Of a stretch of DNA of 64,000 bases, positions 24,401-32,800 are shown in pieces. The position numbers and the translations under genes are program-made. Source of the stretch: Hydrogenophaga sp. SL48 (GTDB taxonomy: Bacteria > Pseudomonadota > Gammaproteobacteria > Burkholderiales > Burkholderiaceae_C). The stretch spans positions 3,472,001 through 3,536,000 of the forward strand of contig NZ_CP063400.1 of assembly GCF_021729865.1 (NCBI RefSeq), given 5' to 3'. The first letter of the stretch is position 1. Each line of letters starts with the position of its first letter. A model generated the notes under the pieces. The model was not told where the DNA came from and did not search any database. It saw only the letters and a program-made list of their open reading frames with translations.

Positions 24401-25327
24401 TCAACCCCACTGAACGCAGCGCATCGACAGCGTGCCTTCGTGGAAACCTTCGAAGACATGGCGCGGCATTTCGCCCGACTGCGCGGCGCCGGCCGCGTAG
24501 AGCATGGGGAAGTAGTGGTCCGGGAAGGGTACGGCCGTGCGGGCGCCTTCGGTGAGGAACTCCCACTCGGCCAGGGCCTTCGTGTCCCCGGCGTCCATGG
24601 CCTCCTTGACCGCGTCGTCGAAGGTCTGGGCCCAACCGGTGCTGGCCCGGGTGGTTTCGCCCGAGCTCTCGTCGAGGATGCGCAGGTTGTGCACCACGTT
24701 GCCGCTGCCCACGATCATCACGCCCTCGCCGCGCAGCGCGGCCAGCGCCCGGCCCAAGGCGAGGTGGTGGGCACCGTCGCGCGTGATGTCGATCGAGAGC
24801 TGAAACACCGGCACATCGGCCGCCGGGTACAGGTGTTTGAGCACACTCCAGGTGCCGTGGTCCAGGCCGCGCGCGGCGTCCTGCCCCACCTGGCGCGGCG
24901 CCAGCCGGGCGGCGGCTTTCAGCGCCTCGGTCGGCGCACCCGGCGCGGGGTATTGCACCTCGTACAGCGGCGCAGGGAAGCCCCCGAAGTCGTAGATCAT
25001 GGGCGGCTTCGCGGTCGTGGACACGCGCGTGTCGCGCTCGCTCAGCCAGTGCGCCGAGACCATGAGGATGGCCTTGGGCCGCCCGAGCGCCTCGCCCCAC
25101 TGGGTCAGGGTCTGCGTGAAGCGGTTGCTCTGGATCGCGTTCATCGGGCTGCCGTGACCGATGAACAGGGCCGGCGCGGGGCCGGTCATGGGGCGCAAGG
25201 TGCTGGGCATGGTCCGGGCCTGTGCGTTCGGGGTCTGGCGCAACCAGGCGCCCAGGGTCAGCAGGGCTGCGCCGGCGCCGGTGGCGGCCACCAGCGCGCG
25301 GCGGGGAAGTTTGTGGTCTGAGGTCAT
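24401..25327 (-). CDS. DODA-type extradiol ring-cleavage dioxygenase with Tat-like leader
   Basis: A 308-aa protein of the class III extradiol/4,5-DOPA dioxygenase family. Metal-binding His residues are visible in FIGHGSP (about residue 57), SAHW (about 92) and the GLDHGTWSVLKHLYP stretch. The N-terminus (LPRRALVAATGAGAALLTLGAW) has twin Arg followed by a hydrophobic segment, a Tat-type signal, unusual for this family, which is normally cytoplasmic. It starts 32 bases after the HAD gene on the same strand. The natural substrate is unknown; many members are misnamed. Confidence 0.88.
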   Translation of the reverse strand: MTSDHKLPRRALVAATGAGAALLTLGAWLRQTPNAQARTMPSTLRPMTGPAPALFIGHGSPMNAIQSNRFTQTLTQWGEALGRPKAILMVSAHWLSERDTRVSTTAKPPMIYDFGGFPAPLYEVQYPAPGAPTEALKAAARLAPRQVGQDAARGLDHGTWSVLKHLYPAADVPVFQLSIDITRDGAHHLALGRALAALRGEGVMIVGSGNVVHNLRILDESSGETTRASTGWAQTFDDAVKEAMDAGDTKALAEWEFLTEGARTAVPFPDHYFPMLYAAGAAQSGEMPRHVFEGFHEGTLSMRCVQWG

Positions 25328-25359
25328 GTTCGAGGCGGAATGATGCCCATTGGGAACGC

Positions 25360-26007
25360 CTACAGCCCCAACAGTTCCCGCGCCTTCGCAAACGACGCGG
25401 CCGGTTGCAACACATCGAAATGCACCACCCGCATGCCGGCTTTCACACCACCGTCGGCGTTGCGTTTCTGGTCATCGACGAACACGCATTCGCTGGCGGG
25501 CAGCCCCAGCGCCTCGGTCACGGCCGTGTAGGCGCGCGGGTCGGGCTTGAGGATGCCGGTGTAGGTGGCGTCCACGATCAGCTCGAAGTGCTGCAGCAGC
25601 GGCAGGCGGCTTCGGAAGTCGGCGCCGTAGAACAGGTCCAGCTCGTTGGAGAGGATGGCCAGGCGCTTGCCGGCCGCCTGGGCCGCTTCGATGGTGGTCA
25701 CCGCCTCGGGGCGGATCACTGCCTGCACGTCGGCGCCGCGTGCGCGCTGCACGAAGGTTTCCATCGCATCCCACTCTTCGCCCACCAGGCGGCCGACCTC
25801 GCGGGTGCGGGCCATCCAGTAGTCGCGCTCGCTGAGCTGGTCGGCCTGCATGGCCTGCCAGAGCGGGTCGGTGGCGGGATCGAAGGGACCGCGCCAGGTC
25901 AGTGTGCCGGGCGCCAAGCCCAGCGCCTGTTCGGTCAGGGGATGCGTTTCGAACAGCATGCGGCTGATGACGCCGCCGAAGTCCAGCACCAAGGCTTTGG
26001 CCGTCAT
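25360..26007 (-). CDS. HAD-superfamily hydrolase
   Basis: A 215-aa haloacid-dehalogenase-like phosphatase. Motif I is LVLDFGGVIS (about residues 6-15), where the second Asp of DxD is Gly, as in epoxide hydrolase N-terminal-type and YihX-type members. Motif II is ILSNE, Lys is in LKPDP and the acidic motif IV is FVDDQKRN. Its ATG overlaps the stop of the Tm-1-like gene by four bases, so it is part of the aminotransferase operon. The substrate is unknown. Confidence 0.88.
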   Translation of the reverse strand: MTAKALVLDFGGVISRMLFETHPLTEQALGLAPGTLTWRGPFDPATDPLWQAMQADQLSERDYWMARTREVGRLVGEEWDAMETFVQRARGADVQAVIRPEAVTTIEAAQAAGKRLAILSNELDLFYGADFRSRLPLLQHFELIVDATYTGILKPDPRAYTAVTEALGLPASECVFVDDQKRNADGGVKAGMRVVHFDVLQPAASFAKARELLGL

Positions 26008-27290
26008 GCTGCCTTCCTCTCTTCGCCCGCATTCACCACACCTGGCGGCACCAGTCCGGCCGCCACCCAGGCGTCGAACACCTGCAGCGCGGCCTGCACG
26101 AAGGCATCGTCGTTGATGTGCGCCGCCACGGGCTGGAACACCGTTTCGGGGGAGATCACGTGCACCATCTCGTCCACAAACGCCTTGAGGCCCTCGGGGT
26201 CGTGCAGGGCTTCGCCCGGGCGGTCCCACTGCTCCACGCCGCCCGTGGGCAGCAGCAGGCAGGTGGGGCCGGTGGCTTCGGCCAGGCGGTCGCTGATGGC
26301 GCGCGCCACGCTGCGGCGCATGTCTTGGTCCACACAGACCGAGGCGATCAGGCGGTTGTGGTCGTGCACAGGTCGCCCGGCGAAACGTTCGGGGCAACGC
26401 GTCCAGGCGGCGAAGTCGACCATGTCGGTGGCACCGGGCGCCACGATCTGTGGCACGCCCGCCCGGCCCGCGCCCAGCAGGCGCTCGCTGCCCGCGCTGA
26501 CGCAGCTGCCGGCCAGGTCGTTGACCAGCTCCTGCAGGCTGAAGTCCATCACGCAGGCGAAGTAGCCTCGTCGCGCCAGGTCTTCGAACGCGCGGCCGCC
26601 CATGCCGGTGGTGTGGAACACCGCGAGCTCATAGCCGCGCGCTTCCAGCGCGGGCCTGAGCTTCTTCATGTAGGAAAGCGCACTGCTGCCCAGCGAGGTC
26701 ATGCCCACCACGGGGCGCGGGTCGGACTCGACCCGGCGCGCCAGGCAGGCGCCCACGACCGCGCCCGCGGCCTGGCCCAGCGCCGCCTTGCAGAGGCGGT
26801 TCAGCCCGTACAGGCCACCGGCCCACAGCCGCATGATCAGGTCGGGCGGGATGCGGTCGGGCGGGATCAGCGGCGAGTAGGCGATGGTCGACAACACCAC
26901 CTTCGGGCAACCCAGCGGCAGCGCATTCGCAACGTCCAGCGCCAGGTCGGTGCCCATGGTGCCGCCCAGCGCCAGCAGGCCATCGAAGCGGCCCTCGACA
27001 TACCACTGGGTCGCGATCAGCGACGCGCCGGTGGCCATGAGCTTCATGGATGTGTTCTCGTCACCTGTCTCCATGACCTGCTGCAGCGTCACGCCGGCGG
27101 CGGCTGCCACCTCGGTGTTCAGGATGTCGGGCGTGAAGCCGCCACGGCCGAGCACGCCCACGTCCATCACCAGAGCGGTGCCACCGCAGGCCTCGACCGA
27201 CTCGCGCAGGTAGGCCATCTCGTCGCTCTTGGTGTCGACGGTGCCGATCAGCAGGATGACCGGTGCGCGACCCGCACGTGTGGGGCTCAC
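26004..27290 (-). CDS. Tm-1-like ATP-binding domain protein (UPF0261)
   Basis: A 428-aa protein of the UPF0261/Tm-1 N-terminal family. It opens with PVILLIGTVDTKSDEMAYL, characteristic of the group, and has the Gly-rich GLLALGGTMGTDLAL and the VFHTTGMGGRAFEDL stretches. Plant Tm-1 homologues bind ATP; the bacterial role is unknown. The start is GTG at 27290, overlapping the stop of the aminotransferase gene (GTGA), and the gene overlaps the HAD gene downstream, so three genes are translationally coupled. The coupling suggests a role in amine or amino-acid breakdown. Confidence 0.9.
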   Translation of the reverse strand: MSPTRAGRAPVILLIGTVDTKSDEMAYLRESVEACGGTALVMDVGVLGRGGFTPDILNTEVAAAAGVTLQQVMETGDENTSMKLMATGASLIATQWYVEGRFDGLLALGGTMGTDLALDVANALPLGCPKVVLSTIAYSPLIPPDRIPPDLIMRLWAGGLYGLNRLCKAALGQAAGAVVGACLARRVESDPRPVVGMTSLGSSALSYMKKLRPALEARGYELAVFHTTGMGGRAFEDLARRGYFACVMDFSLQELVNDLAGSCVSAGSERLLGAGRAGVPQIVAPGATDMVDFAAWTRCPERFAGRPVHDHNRLIASVCVDQDMRRSVARAISDRLAEATGPTCLLLPTGGVEQWDRPGEALHDPEGLKAFVDEMVHVISPETVFQPVAAHINDDAFVQAALQVFDAWVAAGLVPPGVVNAGEERKAA

Positions 27291-28651
27291 AGGCTGGCCT
27301 CCACAGCCGCGAAGGACGCTTCGAGCACATCGCACAGATGGTTCACCTCTTCCAGCGAAATCACCAGCGGCGGCGAGAGGATGAGGTTGGGGCCGGAGAT
27401 GCGCACCATCAGGCCGCGCCGGTAGGCCTCCTTGGCCACGCGGGCCGGGATGTCGCTGCTGCGCGGCATGGGCGTGCGCAGCGCCTTGTCGTCCACCATT
27501 TCGATGCCCAGCATCAGGCCGACGCCGCGCACGTTGCCGACGAAGCTGCAGCTTTGCTCCAGCTTGCGCAGGCGCTCCTGCATCACGGCGCCGACCCGGC
27601 CTGCGTTGCCCGGCACGTCCAGCCGCTCGACCTCGTCCAGCGTGGCCAGCGCGGCGGCGGCGGCCACCGGGTGCGCGCTGTAGGTGTAGCCGTGGCTCAC
27701 CGAAGCCTGGCCGGTCTTGTCTTCGTCGAACACCTTCGCCACTTTGGCGGAGATGGCGGTGGCGCCCAGCGGCACATAGCCCGAGCTGATGCCCTTGGCC
27801 AGGCACCACAGGTCGGCGTTCACACCCCACATCCGCGTGCCGAACAGGTGGCCGGTGCGGCCGAAGCCGGTGACCACCTCGTCGGCGATCAGCAGCACGC
27901 CGTGTTTGTCGCAAATCTTGCGCACCAGCGGCCAGTAGTTGGCCGGCGGCACGATCACGCCGCCCGCGCCCTGCACCGGCTCGGCGATGAAGGCGGCCAC
28001 GGTGTCCGGCCCCTGGAACACGATCTCGCGCTCCAGCAGCTCGGCGCAGATTTCGCCCAGCTCCAGCGGGTCGTCGGTGTAGGGGTTGCGGTAGAGCCAG
28101 GGCGTGTCGATGTGGAAGCAGCCGGGCAGCAGCGGCTCGTAGGCGCGGCGGAAGTTGGTGTTGCCGTTGACGCTCATGCCACCGAAGTGCACGCCGTGGT
28201 AGCCCTGGCGCAGGCTGATGAACTTGAAACGATCCTTCTCGCCGCGCAGCTTGTGGTACTGCCGCGCGATCTTCAGGGCGCCTTCCACCGCGTCGGAACC
28301 GCCGTTGGAAAACAGCACGGCCGACACACCGTCGGGCTCCATCAGCTTGACGAGGCGAGACGAGAGCTCGATGGCGCGCGGGTGCGTGGTGCCGCGGAAC
28401 ACGTTGTAGAACGGCAGCTCGTCGAGCTGAGCCACGATGGCGTCGCGCACGGGTTTCGTGCTGTGGCCCAGGTTGCTGGCCCAGAGGCCGCCCACACCGT
28501 CGAGCATCTTGTGGCCGTCCACGTCCCAGATCCAGCAGCCTTCACCGCGCGCCACGATGTCGGGCTTGGCCTTCTTCATCGCGGCCGGGTGGGCCATGGG
28601 GTGCCAGAGGAACTGGCCGTTGTCTTGCTTGAGTTGCTCGGTGGTGTTCAT
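27287..28651 (-). CDS. Class III (omega-amino acid) aminotransferase
   Basis: A 454-aa PLP enzyme of the omega-aminotransferase group (beta-alanine/GABA/polyamine to pyruvate). Visible motifs: FSNGGSDAVEGALKIARQY (phosphate-binding region), GYHGVHFGGMSVNG, the Asp-containing ADEVVTGFGRTG and the PLP Lys in LAKGISSGYVPLG. The gene is first of a coupled operon and lies just downstream of a succinate-semialdehyde dehydrogenase on the same strand. Together they could convert an omega-amino acid through its semialdehyde to the acid. The exact substrate is open. Confidence 0.92.
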   Translation of the reverse strand: MNTTEQLKQDNGQFLWHPMAHPAAMKKAKPDIVARGEGCWIWDVDGHKMLDGVGGLWASNLGHSTKPVRDAIVAQLDELPFYNVFRGTTHPRAIELSSRLVKLMEPDGVSAVLFSNGGSDAVEGALKIARQYHKLRGEKDRFKFISLRQGYHGVHFGGMSVNGNTNFRRAYEPLLPGCFHIDTPWLYRNPYTDDPLELGEICAELLEREIVFQGPDTVAAFIAEPVQGAGGVIVPPANYWPLVRKICDKHGVLLIADEVVTGFGRTGHLFGTRMWGVNADLWCLAKGISSGYVPLGATAISAKVAKVFDEDKTGQASVSHGYTYSAHPVAAAAALATLDEVERLDVPGNAGRVGAVMQERLRKLEQSCSFVGNVRGVGLMLGIEMVDDKALRTPMPRSSDIPARVAKEAYRRGLMVRISGPNLILSPPLVISLEEVNHLCDVLEASFAAVEASL

Positions 28652-28690
28652 GAATGTGCTTTCAAATAAAACCCATGTCTTGCCCAGCAA

Positions 28691-28777
28691 ACACCGCGGA
28701 ACCGGCTTTGCCGGGCCGCTGGTGTTGCCCCTTGAGGGGCTGAGCGGCTACGCGCAGCGAGCAAGCGATGGGGGTGG
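28691..28777. repeat. Dispersed intergenic repeat, copy 3
   Basis: It contains ACCGGCTTTGCCGGGCCG (hairpin), GTTGCCCCTTGAGGGGC (hairpin) and ends GATGGGGGTGG directly against the stop codon of the dehydrogenase gene (TCA at 28778-28780). It separates the dehydrogenase and aminotransferase genes. Confidence 0.8.
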
Positions 28778-30238
28778 TCAAAAAGGTCTGCCGACGGTGA
28801 TGGTTTTCACTTCGGTGTAGTGCGTGATGCCCTCGGCGCCCTGCTCTTGTCCGAGGCCACTCTCCTTGTGGCCGCCAAACGGCAGCTCGGGCTGCGAGAC
28901 GCCGAAGTGGTTGATGCCGACCATGCCGGCCTCGATGGCTTCGCCCAGGCGGTGCGCGGTGTGCAGGTCGCGCGTGAAGGCGTAGGCGCCGAGCGCGTAG
29001 GGCAGCGCGTTGGCCTGTTCGATGGCGGCATCCAGCGTGTCGTAGGGCTGGATCACGGCGATGGGACCGAAGGGTTCTTGCTGCATCACGCGGCTGCTGA
29101 TCGGCGCGTCGGCGAACACGGTGGGCTCGAAGAAGAAGCCGGGCCGCGCCACACGGTGGCCGCCGGTGAGCAGGCGCGCGCCCAGGCCCACGGCGTCGTC
29201 CACGAAGCGCTCCATGTCCTCGACGCGGCGCTCGTGCGACAGCGGCCCCATCTGCGTGGCCGCGTCCAGCCCCGAACCGAGCTGCAGCTTCTGCGCGGCG
29301 GCGGCGAAGCGTTCGCTGAAGGTGGCGAGCTGCGCGCGCGGCACGTAGAAGCGGATCGGCGAGGCACAGACCTGGCCCGCGTTGCGGTACTTGGCGGTGA
29401 CCGACTGTTTGAGCACGAAGTCCAGCCCCGCGCCTTCGGCCATGTCTTCGCACACGATCACCGGTGCGTGGCCACCGAGTTCGCCGGTGAAGCGCTTGAC
29501 GTGCCGCGCGGCATGCTCACCCAGCAGCTTGCCCACGGCCACCGAGCCGGTGACCGAGACCTTGGCGATCTCGGGCCGCTCGATCAGGAACGAAGAAACC
29601 AGCGCCGGATCGCCACAGACGAGGTTGATCGCATCGGCAGGAACGCCCGCATCGAGGAAGCAGCGTATCAGCAGCATGCAGCTGGCGGGTGTTTCCTCGG
29701 CCGGTTTGATGACCACGCTGCAGCCCGCCGCGAGCGCGCTGCCGAGCTTGCGGCTGGGCAGGTTGACCGGGAAGTTCCAGGGCGTGAACGCCGCCACCGG
29801 GCCGACCGGCACGCGGTTCACGGTGTGCGAGAGGATGCCGTCCACGCGCGGCGCCACGGTGCGGCCATAGAGGCGTTTGCCCTCTTCGGCCTGGACATCG
29901 ATGATGTCGGCCGACAGCAGCACCTCTCGCTTCGCTTCGCTCAAGGGTTTGCCTTGCTCCAGCGTGAGCACGGTGGCGATCGGGTCCACGCGCTGGCGCA
30001 GCAGATCGGCCGCGCGGCGCAGGATCACATAGCGGTCGTGCGGGCGCACACGGCGCCATTGTTCAAAGCCGCGACGGGCCGATTCGGCGGCCGCGGCCAG
30101 CTCGACGGTGCCGGCCAGCGGCAGCATGGCGAGCACGCTGCCATCGGCGGGGTTGATCACCGGGCGTTCGCCGCCCGAGGCTTGTGTGAGCCATTGGCCG
30201 GCCACGTGCAGGGCTGGGGAAAGGTAGGAAGAAGTCAT
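28778..30238 (-). CDS. gabD: NAD(P)-dependent succinate-semialdehyde dehydrogenase-type aldehyde dehydrogenase
   Basis: A 486-aa aldehyde dehydrogenase closest to GabD-type enzymes. TPWNFPVNLPSRKLGSALAAG and VIKPAEETPASCML form the cofactor site, the general base is Glu in ELGGHAPVIV, and the nucleophile is Cys in NAGQVCASPIRFYV. It oxidises succinate semialdehyde or a similar omega-semialdehyde. It lies upstream of the omega-aminotransferase on the same strand with only the repeat between them, matching a GABA/beta-amino acid route. A 700-bp inverted-repeat region lies upstream. Confidence 0.92.
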   Translation of the reverse strand: MTSSYLSPALHVAGQWLTQASGGERPVINPADGSVLAMLPLAGTVELAAAAESARRGFEQWRRVRPHDRYVILRRAADLLRQRVDPIATVLTLEQGKPLSEAKREVLLSADIIDVQAEEGKRLYGRTVAPRVDGILSHTVNRVPVGPVAAFTPWNFPVNLPSRKLGSALAAGCSVVIKPAEETPASCMLLIRCFLDAGVPADAINLVCGDPALVSSFLIERPEIAKVSVTGSVAVGKLLGEHAARHVKRFTGELGGHAPVIVCEDMAEGAGLDFVLKQSVTAKYRNAGQVCASPIRFYVPRAQLATFSERFAAAAQKLQLGSGLDAATQMGPLSHERRVEDMERFVDDAVGLGARLLTGGHRVARPGFFFEPTVFADAPISSRVMQQEPFGPIAVIQPYDTLDAAIEQANALPYALGAYAFTRDLHTAHRLGEAIEAGMVGINHFGVSQPELPFGGHKESGLGQEQGAEGITHYTEVKTITVGRPF

Positions 30239-30354
30239 GCTGCGCACTGTGCCGGTCACCGCCCGCTGGGCGTGATCGGAAATGCGCAAACCTGGCTTAC
30301 GGGTTTACCCCAAGCTCTTCGCCTCTTCGTGTGTTTTGCTCGCGGCACCTCGCG

Positions 30355-30592
30355 GCCAAGGCGTGTGCGCTCAGGCCGCAGCGCTGGGGTGAGGCGGTCG
30401 GCGCGGTGCGCCGACTTCCCTGCGATGCTCGCGGCCGTGGCCCGTCGCCAAACTCGCTGCGTTCGCTGGCGCTCTCTCCGCTCAGACATGGCGACGGGTC
30501 AGTTGACGAAGCGCGCTGCGCGCGCGGCCACGGCCACTGCGCTTCTCGGCGCCTCACAAGGCGCGCTGCGGCCTGAGCGCACACGCCTTGGC
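30355..30592. repeat. Large inverted-repeat element A (30-bp perfect arms)
   Basis: Arms 30355-30384 and 30563-30592 are perfect reverse complements over 30 bp. Inside, TGAGGC pairs with GCCTCA, GGCCGTGG with CCACGGCC, and CCCGTCGCCA with TGGCGACGGG, so nearly the whole 238 bp can fold into one long hairpin. No transposase frame is present. Confidence 0.85.
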
Positions 30593-30640
30593 AACAAGGG
30601 TTTGGGTGCTCCACCGGTAGAACGAGACAACGCTTCTTGC

Positions 30641-30874
30641 TGCGGCGGGCGCTGTCCGGTGGGGGCGATTTTCCGGGGTGGCTGTGTCCGCCCGTCTGGG
30701 GCCGGGCGCGCCAGTGCGCGCTTCGTTGTCTGACTCGCGGCCCTTGTCTGAGCGGAGAGAGCGTCAGCGAACGCAGCGAGTTGGGCCGCGCCGGCCTCAG
30801 ACGGGCGGACACAGCAGAGTCGGCGCGCAGCGCCGACCACCCCGGATGAGCCCCCACCGGGCAGCGCCTGCCGC
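30641..30874. repeat. Large inverted-repeat element B
   Basis: Nested perfect arms: CCGGTGGGGGC (30656) with GCCCCCACCGG (30850), CCGGGGTGG (30673) with CCACCCCGG (30837), and CTGTGTCCGCCCGTCTG (30682-30698) with CAGACGGGCGGACACAG (30798-30814). It is similar in plan and partly in sequence to element A but not identical. Confidence 0.8.
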
Positions 30875-30942
30875 AGCCCGCGAGGTGTCACACCTGCAAG
30901 CACAGGCGCCAGCACACACCAGCAAGAGAACCAACCGAGCAA

Positions 30943-31938
30943 TCAGCCCCTGCTCTTCCGGGCCCGCGCCAGCGTCTCCGAAGGCAGCTCGAAAAAGTGC
31001 TTCTTGTAGTCCAGCGAGAACTGCCCCAGGTGCCAGAAGCCCCAGCGCGCGGCAACGTCCTGCACCGTCGCCCCCGGCCCCGCCTCACGCAAACCGCGCC
31101 GCACGCCGTTGAGCCGCAAGGCCCGCAGGTACTGCGTGGGCGAGGTGCCCAGCACGTCCTGGAAACAGTAGTTGAGCTTTCGCCGGCTCGCGCCCACACG
31201 GCTGCAGACGGCGAGGATCGAAGGTGGCTCGTCCGGGTTGGCCATCATCAGCTCGCAGGCCTTGTCCACCATGCGCTTGCGCCGCGCCAGCGAATCCAGA
31301 TCCGAGATGTCCACGCTGGGCGGCAGCGCCTCGATCCATTCGATCAGGATGTCGTCACGCAACTGGTTCAGGGGCGAGGCATCAGTGAAGTGCTGGGCCA
31401 GCGCCAGCGCCTCTTTCAGTGCTTGCAGGTGCTTTCCCCGCAGCGCCGCAGCGCTTTCCGGCGTGGGCAGCAACTCGACCTGGCGCTCCAGCCAGGTGGC
31501 CAGTGGCTTCTGGTACATGCGCTCCCAGAGCCCGTTGAGCAGGCCCCGCTCGACCGTCAAGGCGATCAGGTGGTGCTGCGGCGGCGTGACGAAATCGATC
31601 TCTCTCCCGCTGCCGCAGAGGATGGCTTCCGGGTGCACCTTGCGCCCGTCGAAGTACACATCCCCGGTGGGCGCCACCGACATCGCAAACCCGTAGACCT
31701 GCTCGCCCAGCCGCCCGCGCTGGCGCAGCGCGAGGCTGGTCTTCTCGCCCGTCAGGCGCACCCCTTCGAGTTGCACCAGAGCCAGTTCGCCACGAAAGCG
31801 GCCGCTGGACAGCTGTTCGTAATGCAACGCCCAGTCGCCCTGGGCCCTAGCGTGGGCGTCCATGTCGAAGGTCAGCAGGGAGTGTGCCCAGCGAGGCGCT
31901 TCAGCGTCTTCCTGGGCCTCTTCAATGGGGTCGCTCAT
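30943..31938 (-). CDS. AraC-family regulator resembling EutR (ethanolamine regulator)
   Basis: A 331-aa regulator with an N-terminal sensing domain and a C-terminal AraC double helix-turn-helix. The C-terminal stretch RWGFWHLGQFSLDYKKHF closely follows the EutR pattern WGFWHLGQFxxDY, and SRRKLNYCFQDVLGTSPTQYL is the first recognition region. EutR controls ethanolamine use in enterobacteria. Here the gene is divergent (161-bp gap) from a porin-permease-phospholyase-kinase set but no eutBC genes are present, so the inferred inducer is ethanolamine or a similar amino alcohol. The start is the ATG at 31938; the longer frame upstream is not supported. Confidence 0.88.
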   Translation of the reverse strand: MSDPIEEAQEDAEAPRWAHSLLTFDMDAHARAQGDWALHYEQLSSGRFRGELALVQLEGVRLTGEKTSLALRQRGRLGEQVYGFAMSVAPTGDVYFDGRKVHPEAILCGSGREIDFVTPPQHHLIALTVERGLLNGLWERMYQKPLATWLERQVELLPTPESAAALRGKHLQALKEALALAQHFTDASPLNQLRDDILIEWIEALPPSVDISDLDSLARRKRMVDKACELMMANPDEPPSILAVCSRVGASRRKLNYCFQDVLGTSPTQYLRALRLNGVRRGLREAGPGATVQDVAARWGFWHLGQFSLDYKKHFFELPSETLARARKSRG

Positions 31939-32099
31939 GGCGCGCAGCGTAGCAGCAGCCAGGCCGATTGGGAGAAACCCGGACCACATCGTGCGCAGTT
32001 TTGATAACCCGATTGGCGGTGCGTCCCTAGCATCCGTCCACCCCTGGCTGCAAAGGCCAGCGGAACGAAGCAGCCCCATACAACAACGAGGAACGACCC

Positions 32100-32768
32100 A
32101 TGAAACGCGCCTTCACCCTTCTGGCATGCAGTGCGGCCTGCCTGACCGCCCCCACCATCGCGCTGGCCGAGACCAGCTACAACCTGGGCGTCGTGTCCCT
32201 GTACAAGTCCAACGGTCTGGACCAGGACAACCCCAAGGGGAAACAGGTTCGCCCCGCCCTACAGGGCGGCGTCGACACCAGCTTCGACAACGGCTTCTAC
32301 CTGGGCAACTGGAACTCCACCGGCCGCTTCGGCGACGCGAAGCTGGAAATCGATCTCTACGGCGGCCACCGCGGCGCCATCACCGAGCAGCTGTCCTACG
32401 ACGTCGGGCTGATCAGCTTCATCTACCCCGGCAGCGGCGGGGGCTGGAACGGCAACGAGGCTTATGCCAGCCTGAGCTGGGGGCCGGTGACCGTCAAGTA
32501 CGCACGTGGCGTGAGTGGCGTGATCGAGAAATTCGGTCGCCTGAGCCTGGCCTACACCCAGCCGATCGGCGAGGCCTGGAAGCTGCAGGGCACGCTGGGC
32601 ATGCGCAACAAGATCGCCGGCGACTTCGGCGACTACAGCCTGGGCGTGACTCGCGACCTGGGCGAGGGCCTGTCCTTGGGCGCCACGCTGTCGGGCGCCA
32701 CCCGCAAGGCGCAGCTGGGCGGTGCCGGTGACAACCGCCTGGTGCTGAGCCTGGTCAAGGGCTTCTGA
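32100..32768 (+). CDS. TorF-type outer-membrane porin
   Basis: A 222-aa exported protein. A signal peptide (FTLLACSAACLTAPTIALA, cleavage near residue 23) precedes a beta-strand-rich protein that ends in VLSLVKGF, with the terminal Phe typical of outer-membrane barrels. It opens TSYNLGVVSLYKSNGLDQD, the pattern of the TIGR02001/TorF porin family. It is the first gene after the divergent EutR-like promoter and probably admits the operon's substrate to the periplasm. The permease gene starts 32 bases later. Confidence 0.88.
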   Translation: MKRAFTLLACSAACLTAPTIALAETSYNLGVVSLYKSNGLDQDNPKGKQVRPALQGGVDTSFDNGFYLGNWNSTGRFGDAKLEIDLYGGHRGAITEQLSYDVGLISFIYPGSGGGWNGNEAYASLSWGPVTVKYARGVSGVIEKFGRLSLAYTQPIGEAWKLQGTLGMRNKIAGDFGDYSLGVTRDLGEGLSLGATLSGATRKAQLGGAGDNRLVLSLVKGF

Positions 32769-32800
32769 GCCCGTCCTCCCCCATCCTTCAGGACAAGTCC

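Larger units (their letters stand above)
30239..30942. other. 704-bp gap filled by two large inverted-repeat elements
   Basis: No gene is supported. The region contains two successive cruciform-like elements (30355-30592 and 30641-30874), described separately, that share the internal block CTCTCTCCGCTCAGACA or its reverse. It separates the aldehyde dehydrogenase (transcribed leftward) from the 3' end of the EutR-like gene. Confidence 0.75.

Noticed and set aside
30355-30874. Insertion sequence
   Set aside because: Long inverted repeats are present, but there is no transposase frame and no visible target duplication.
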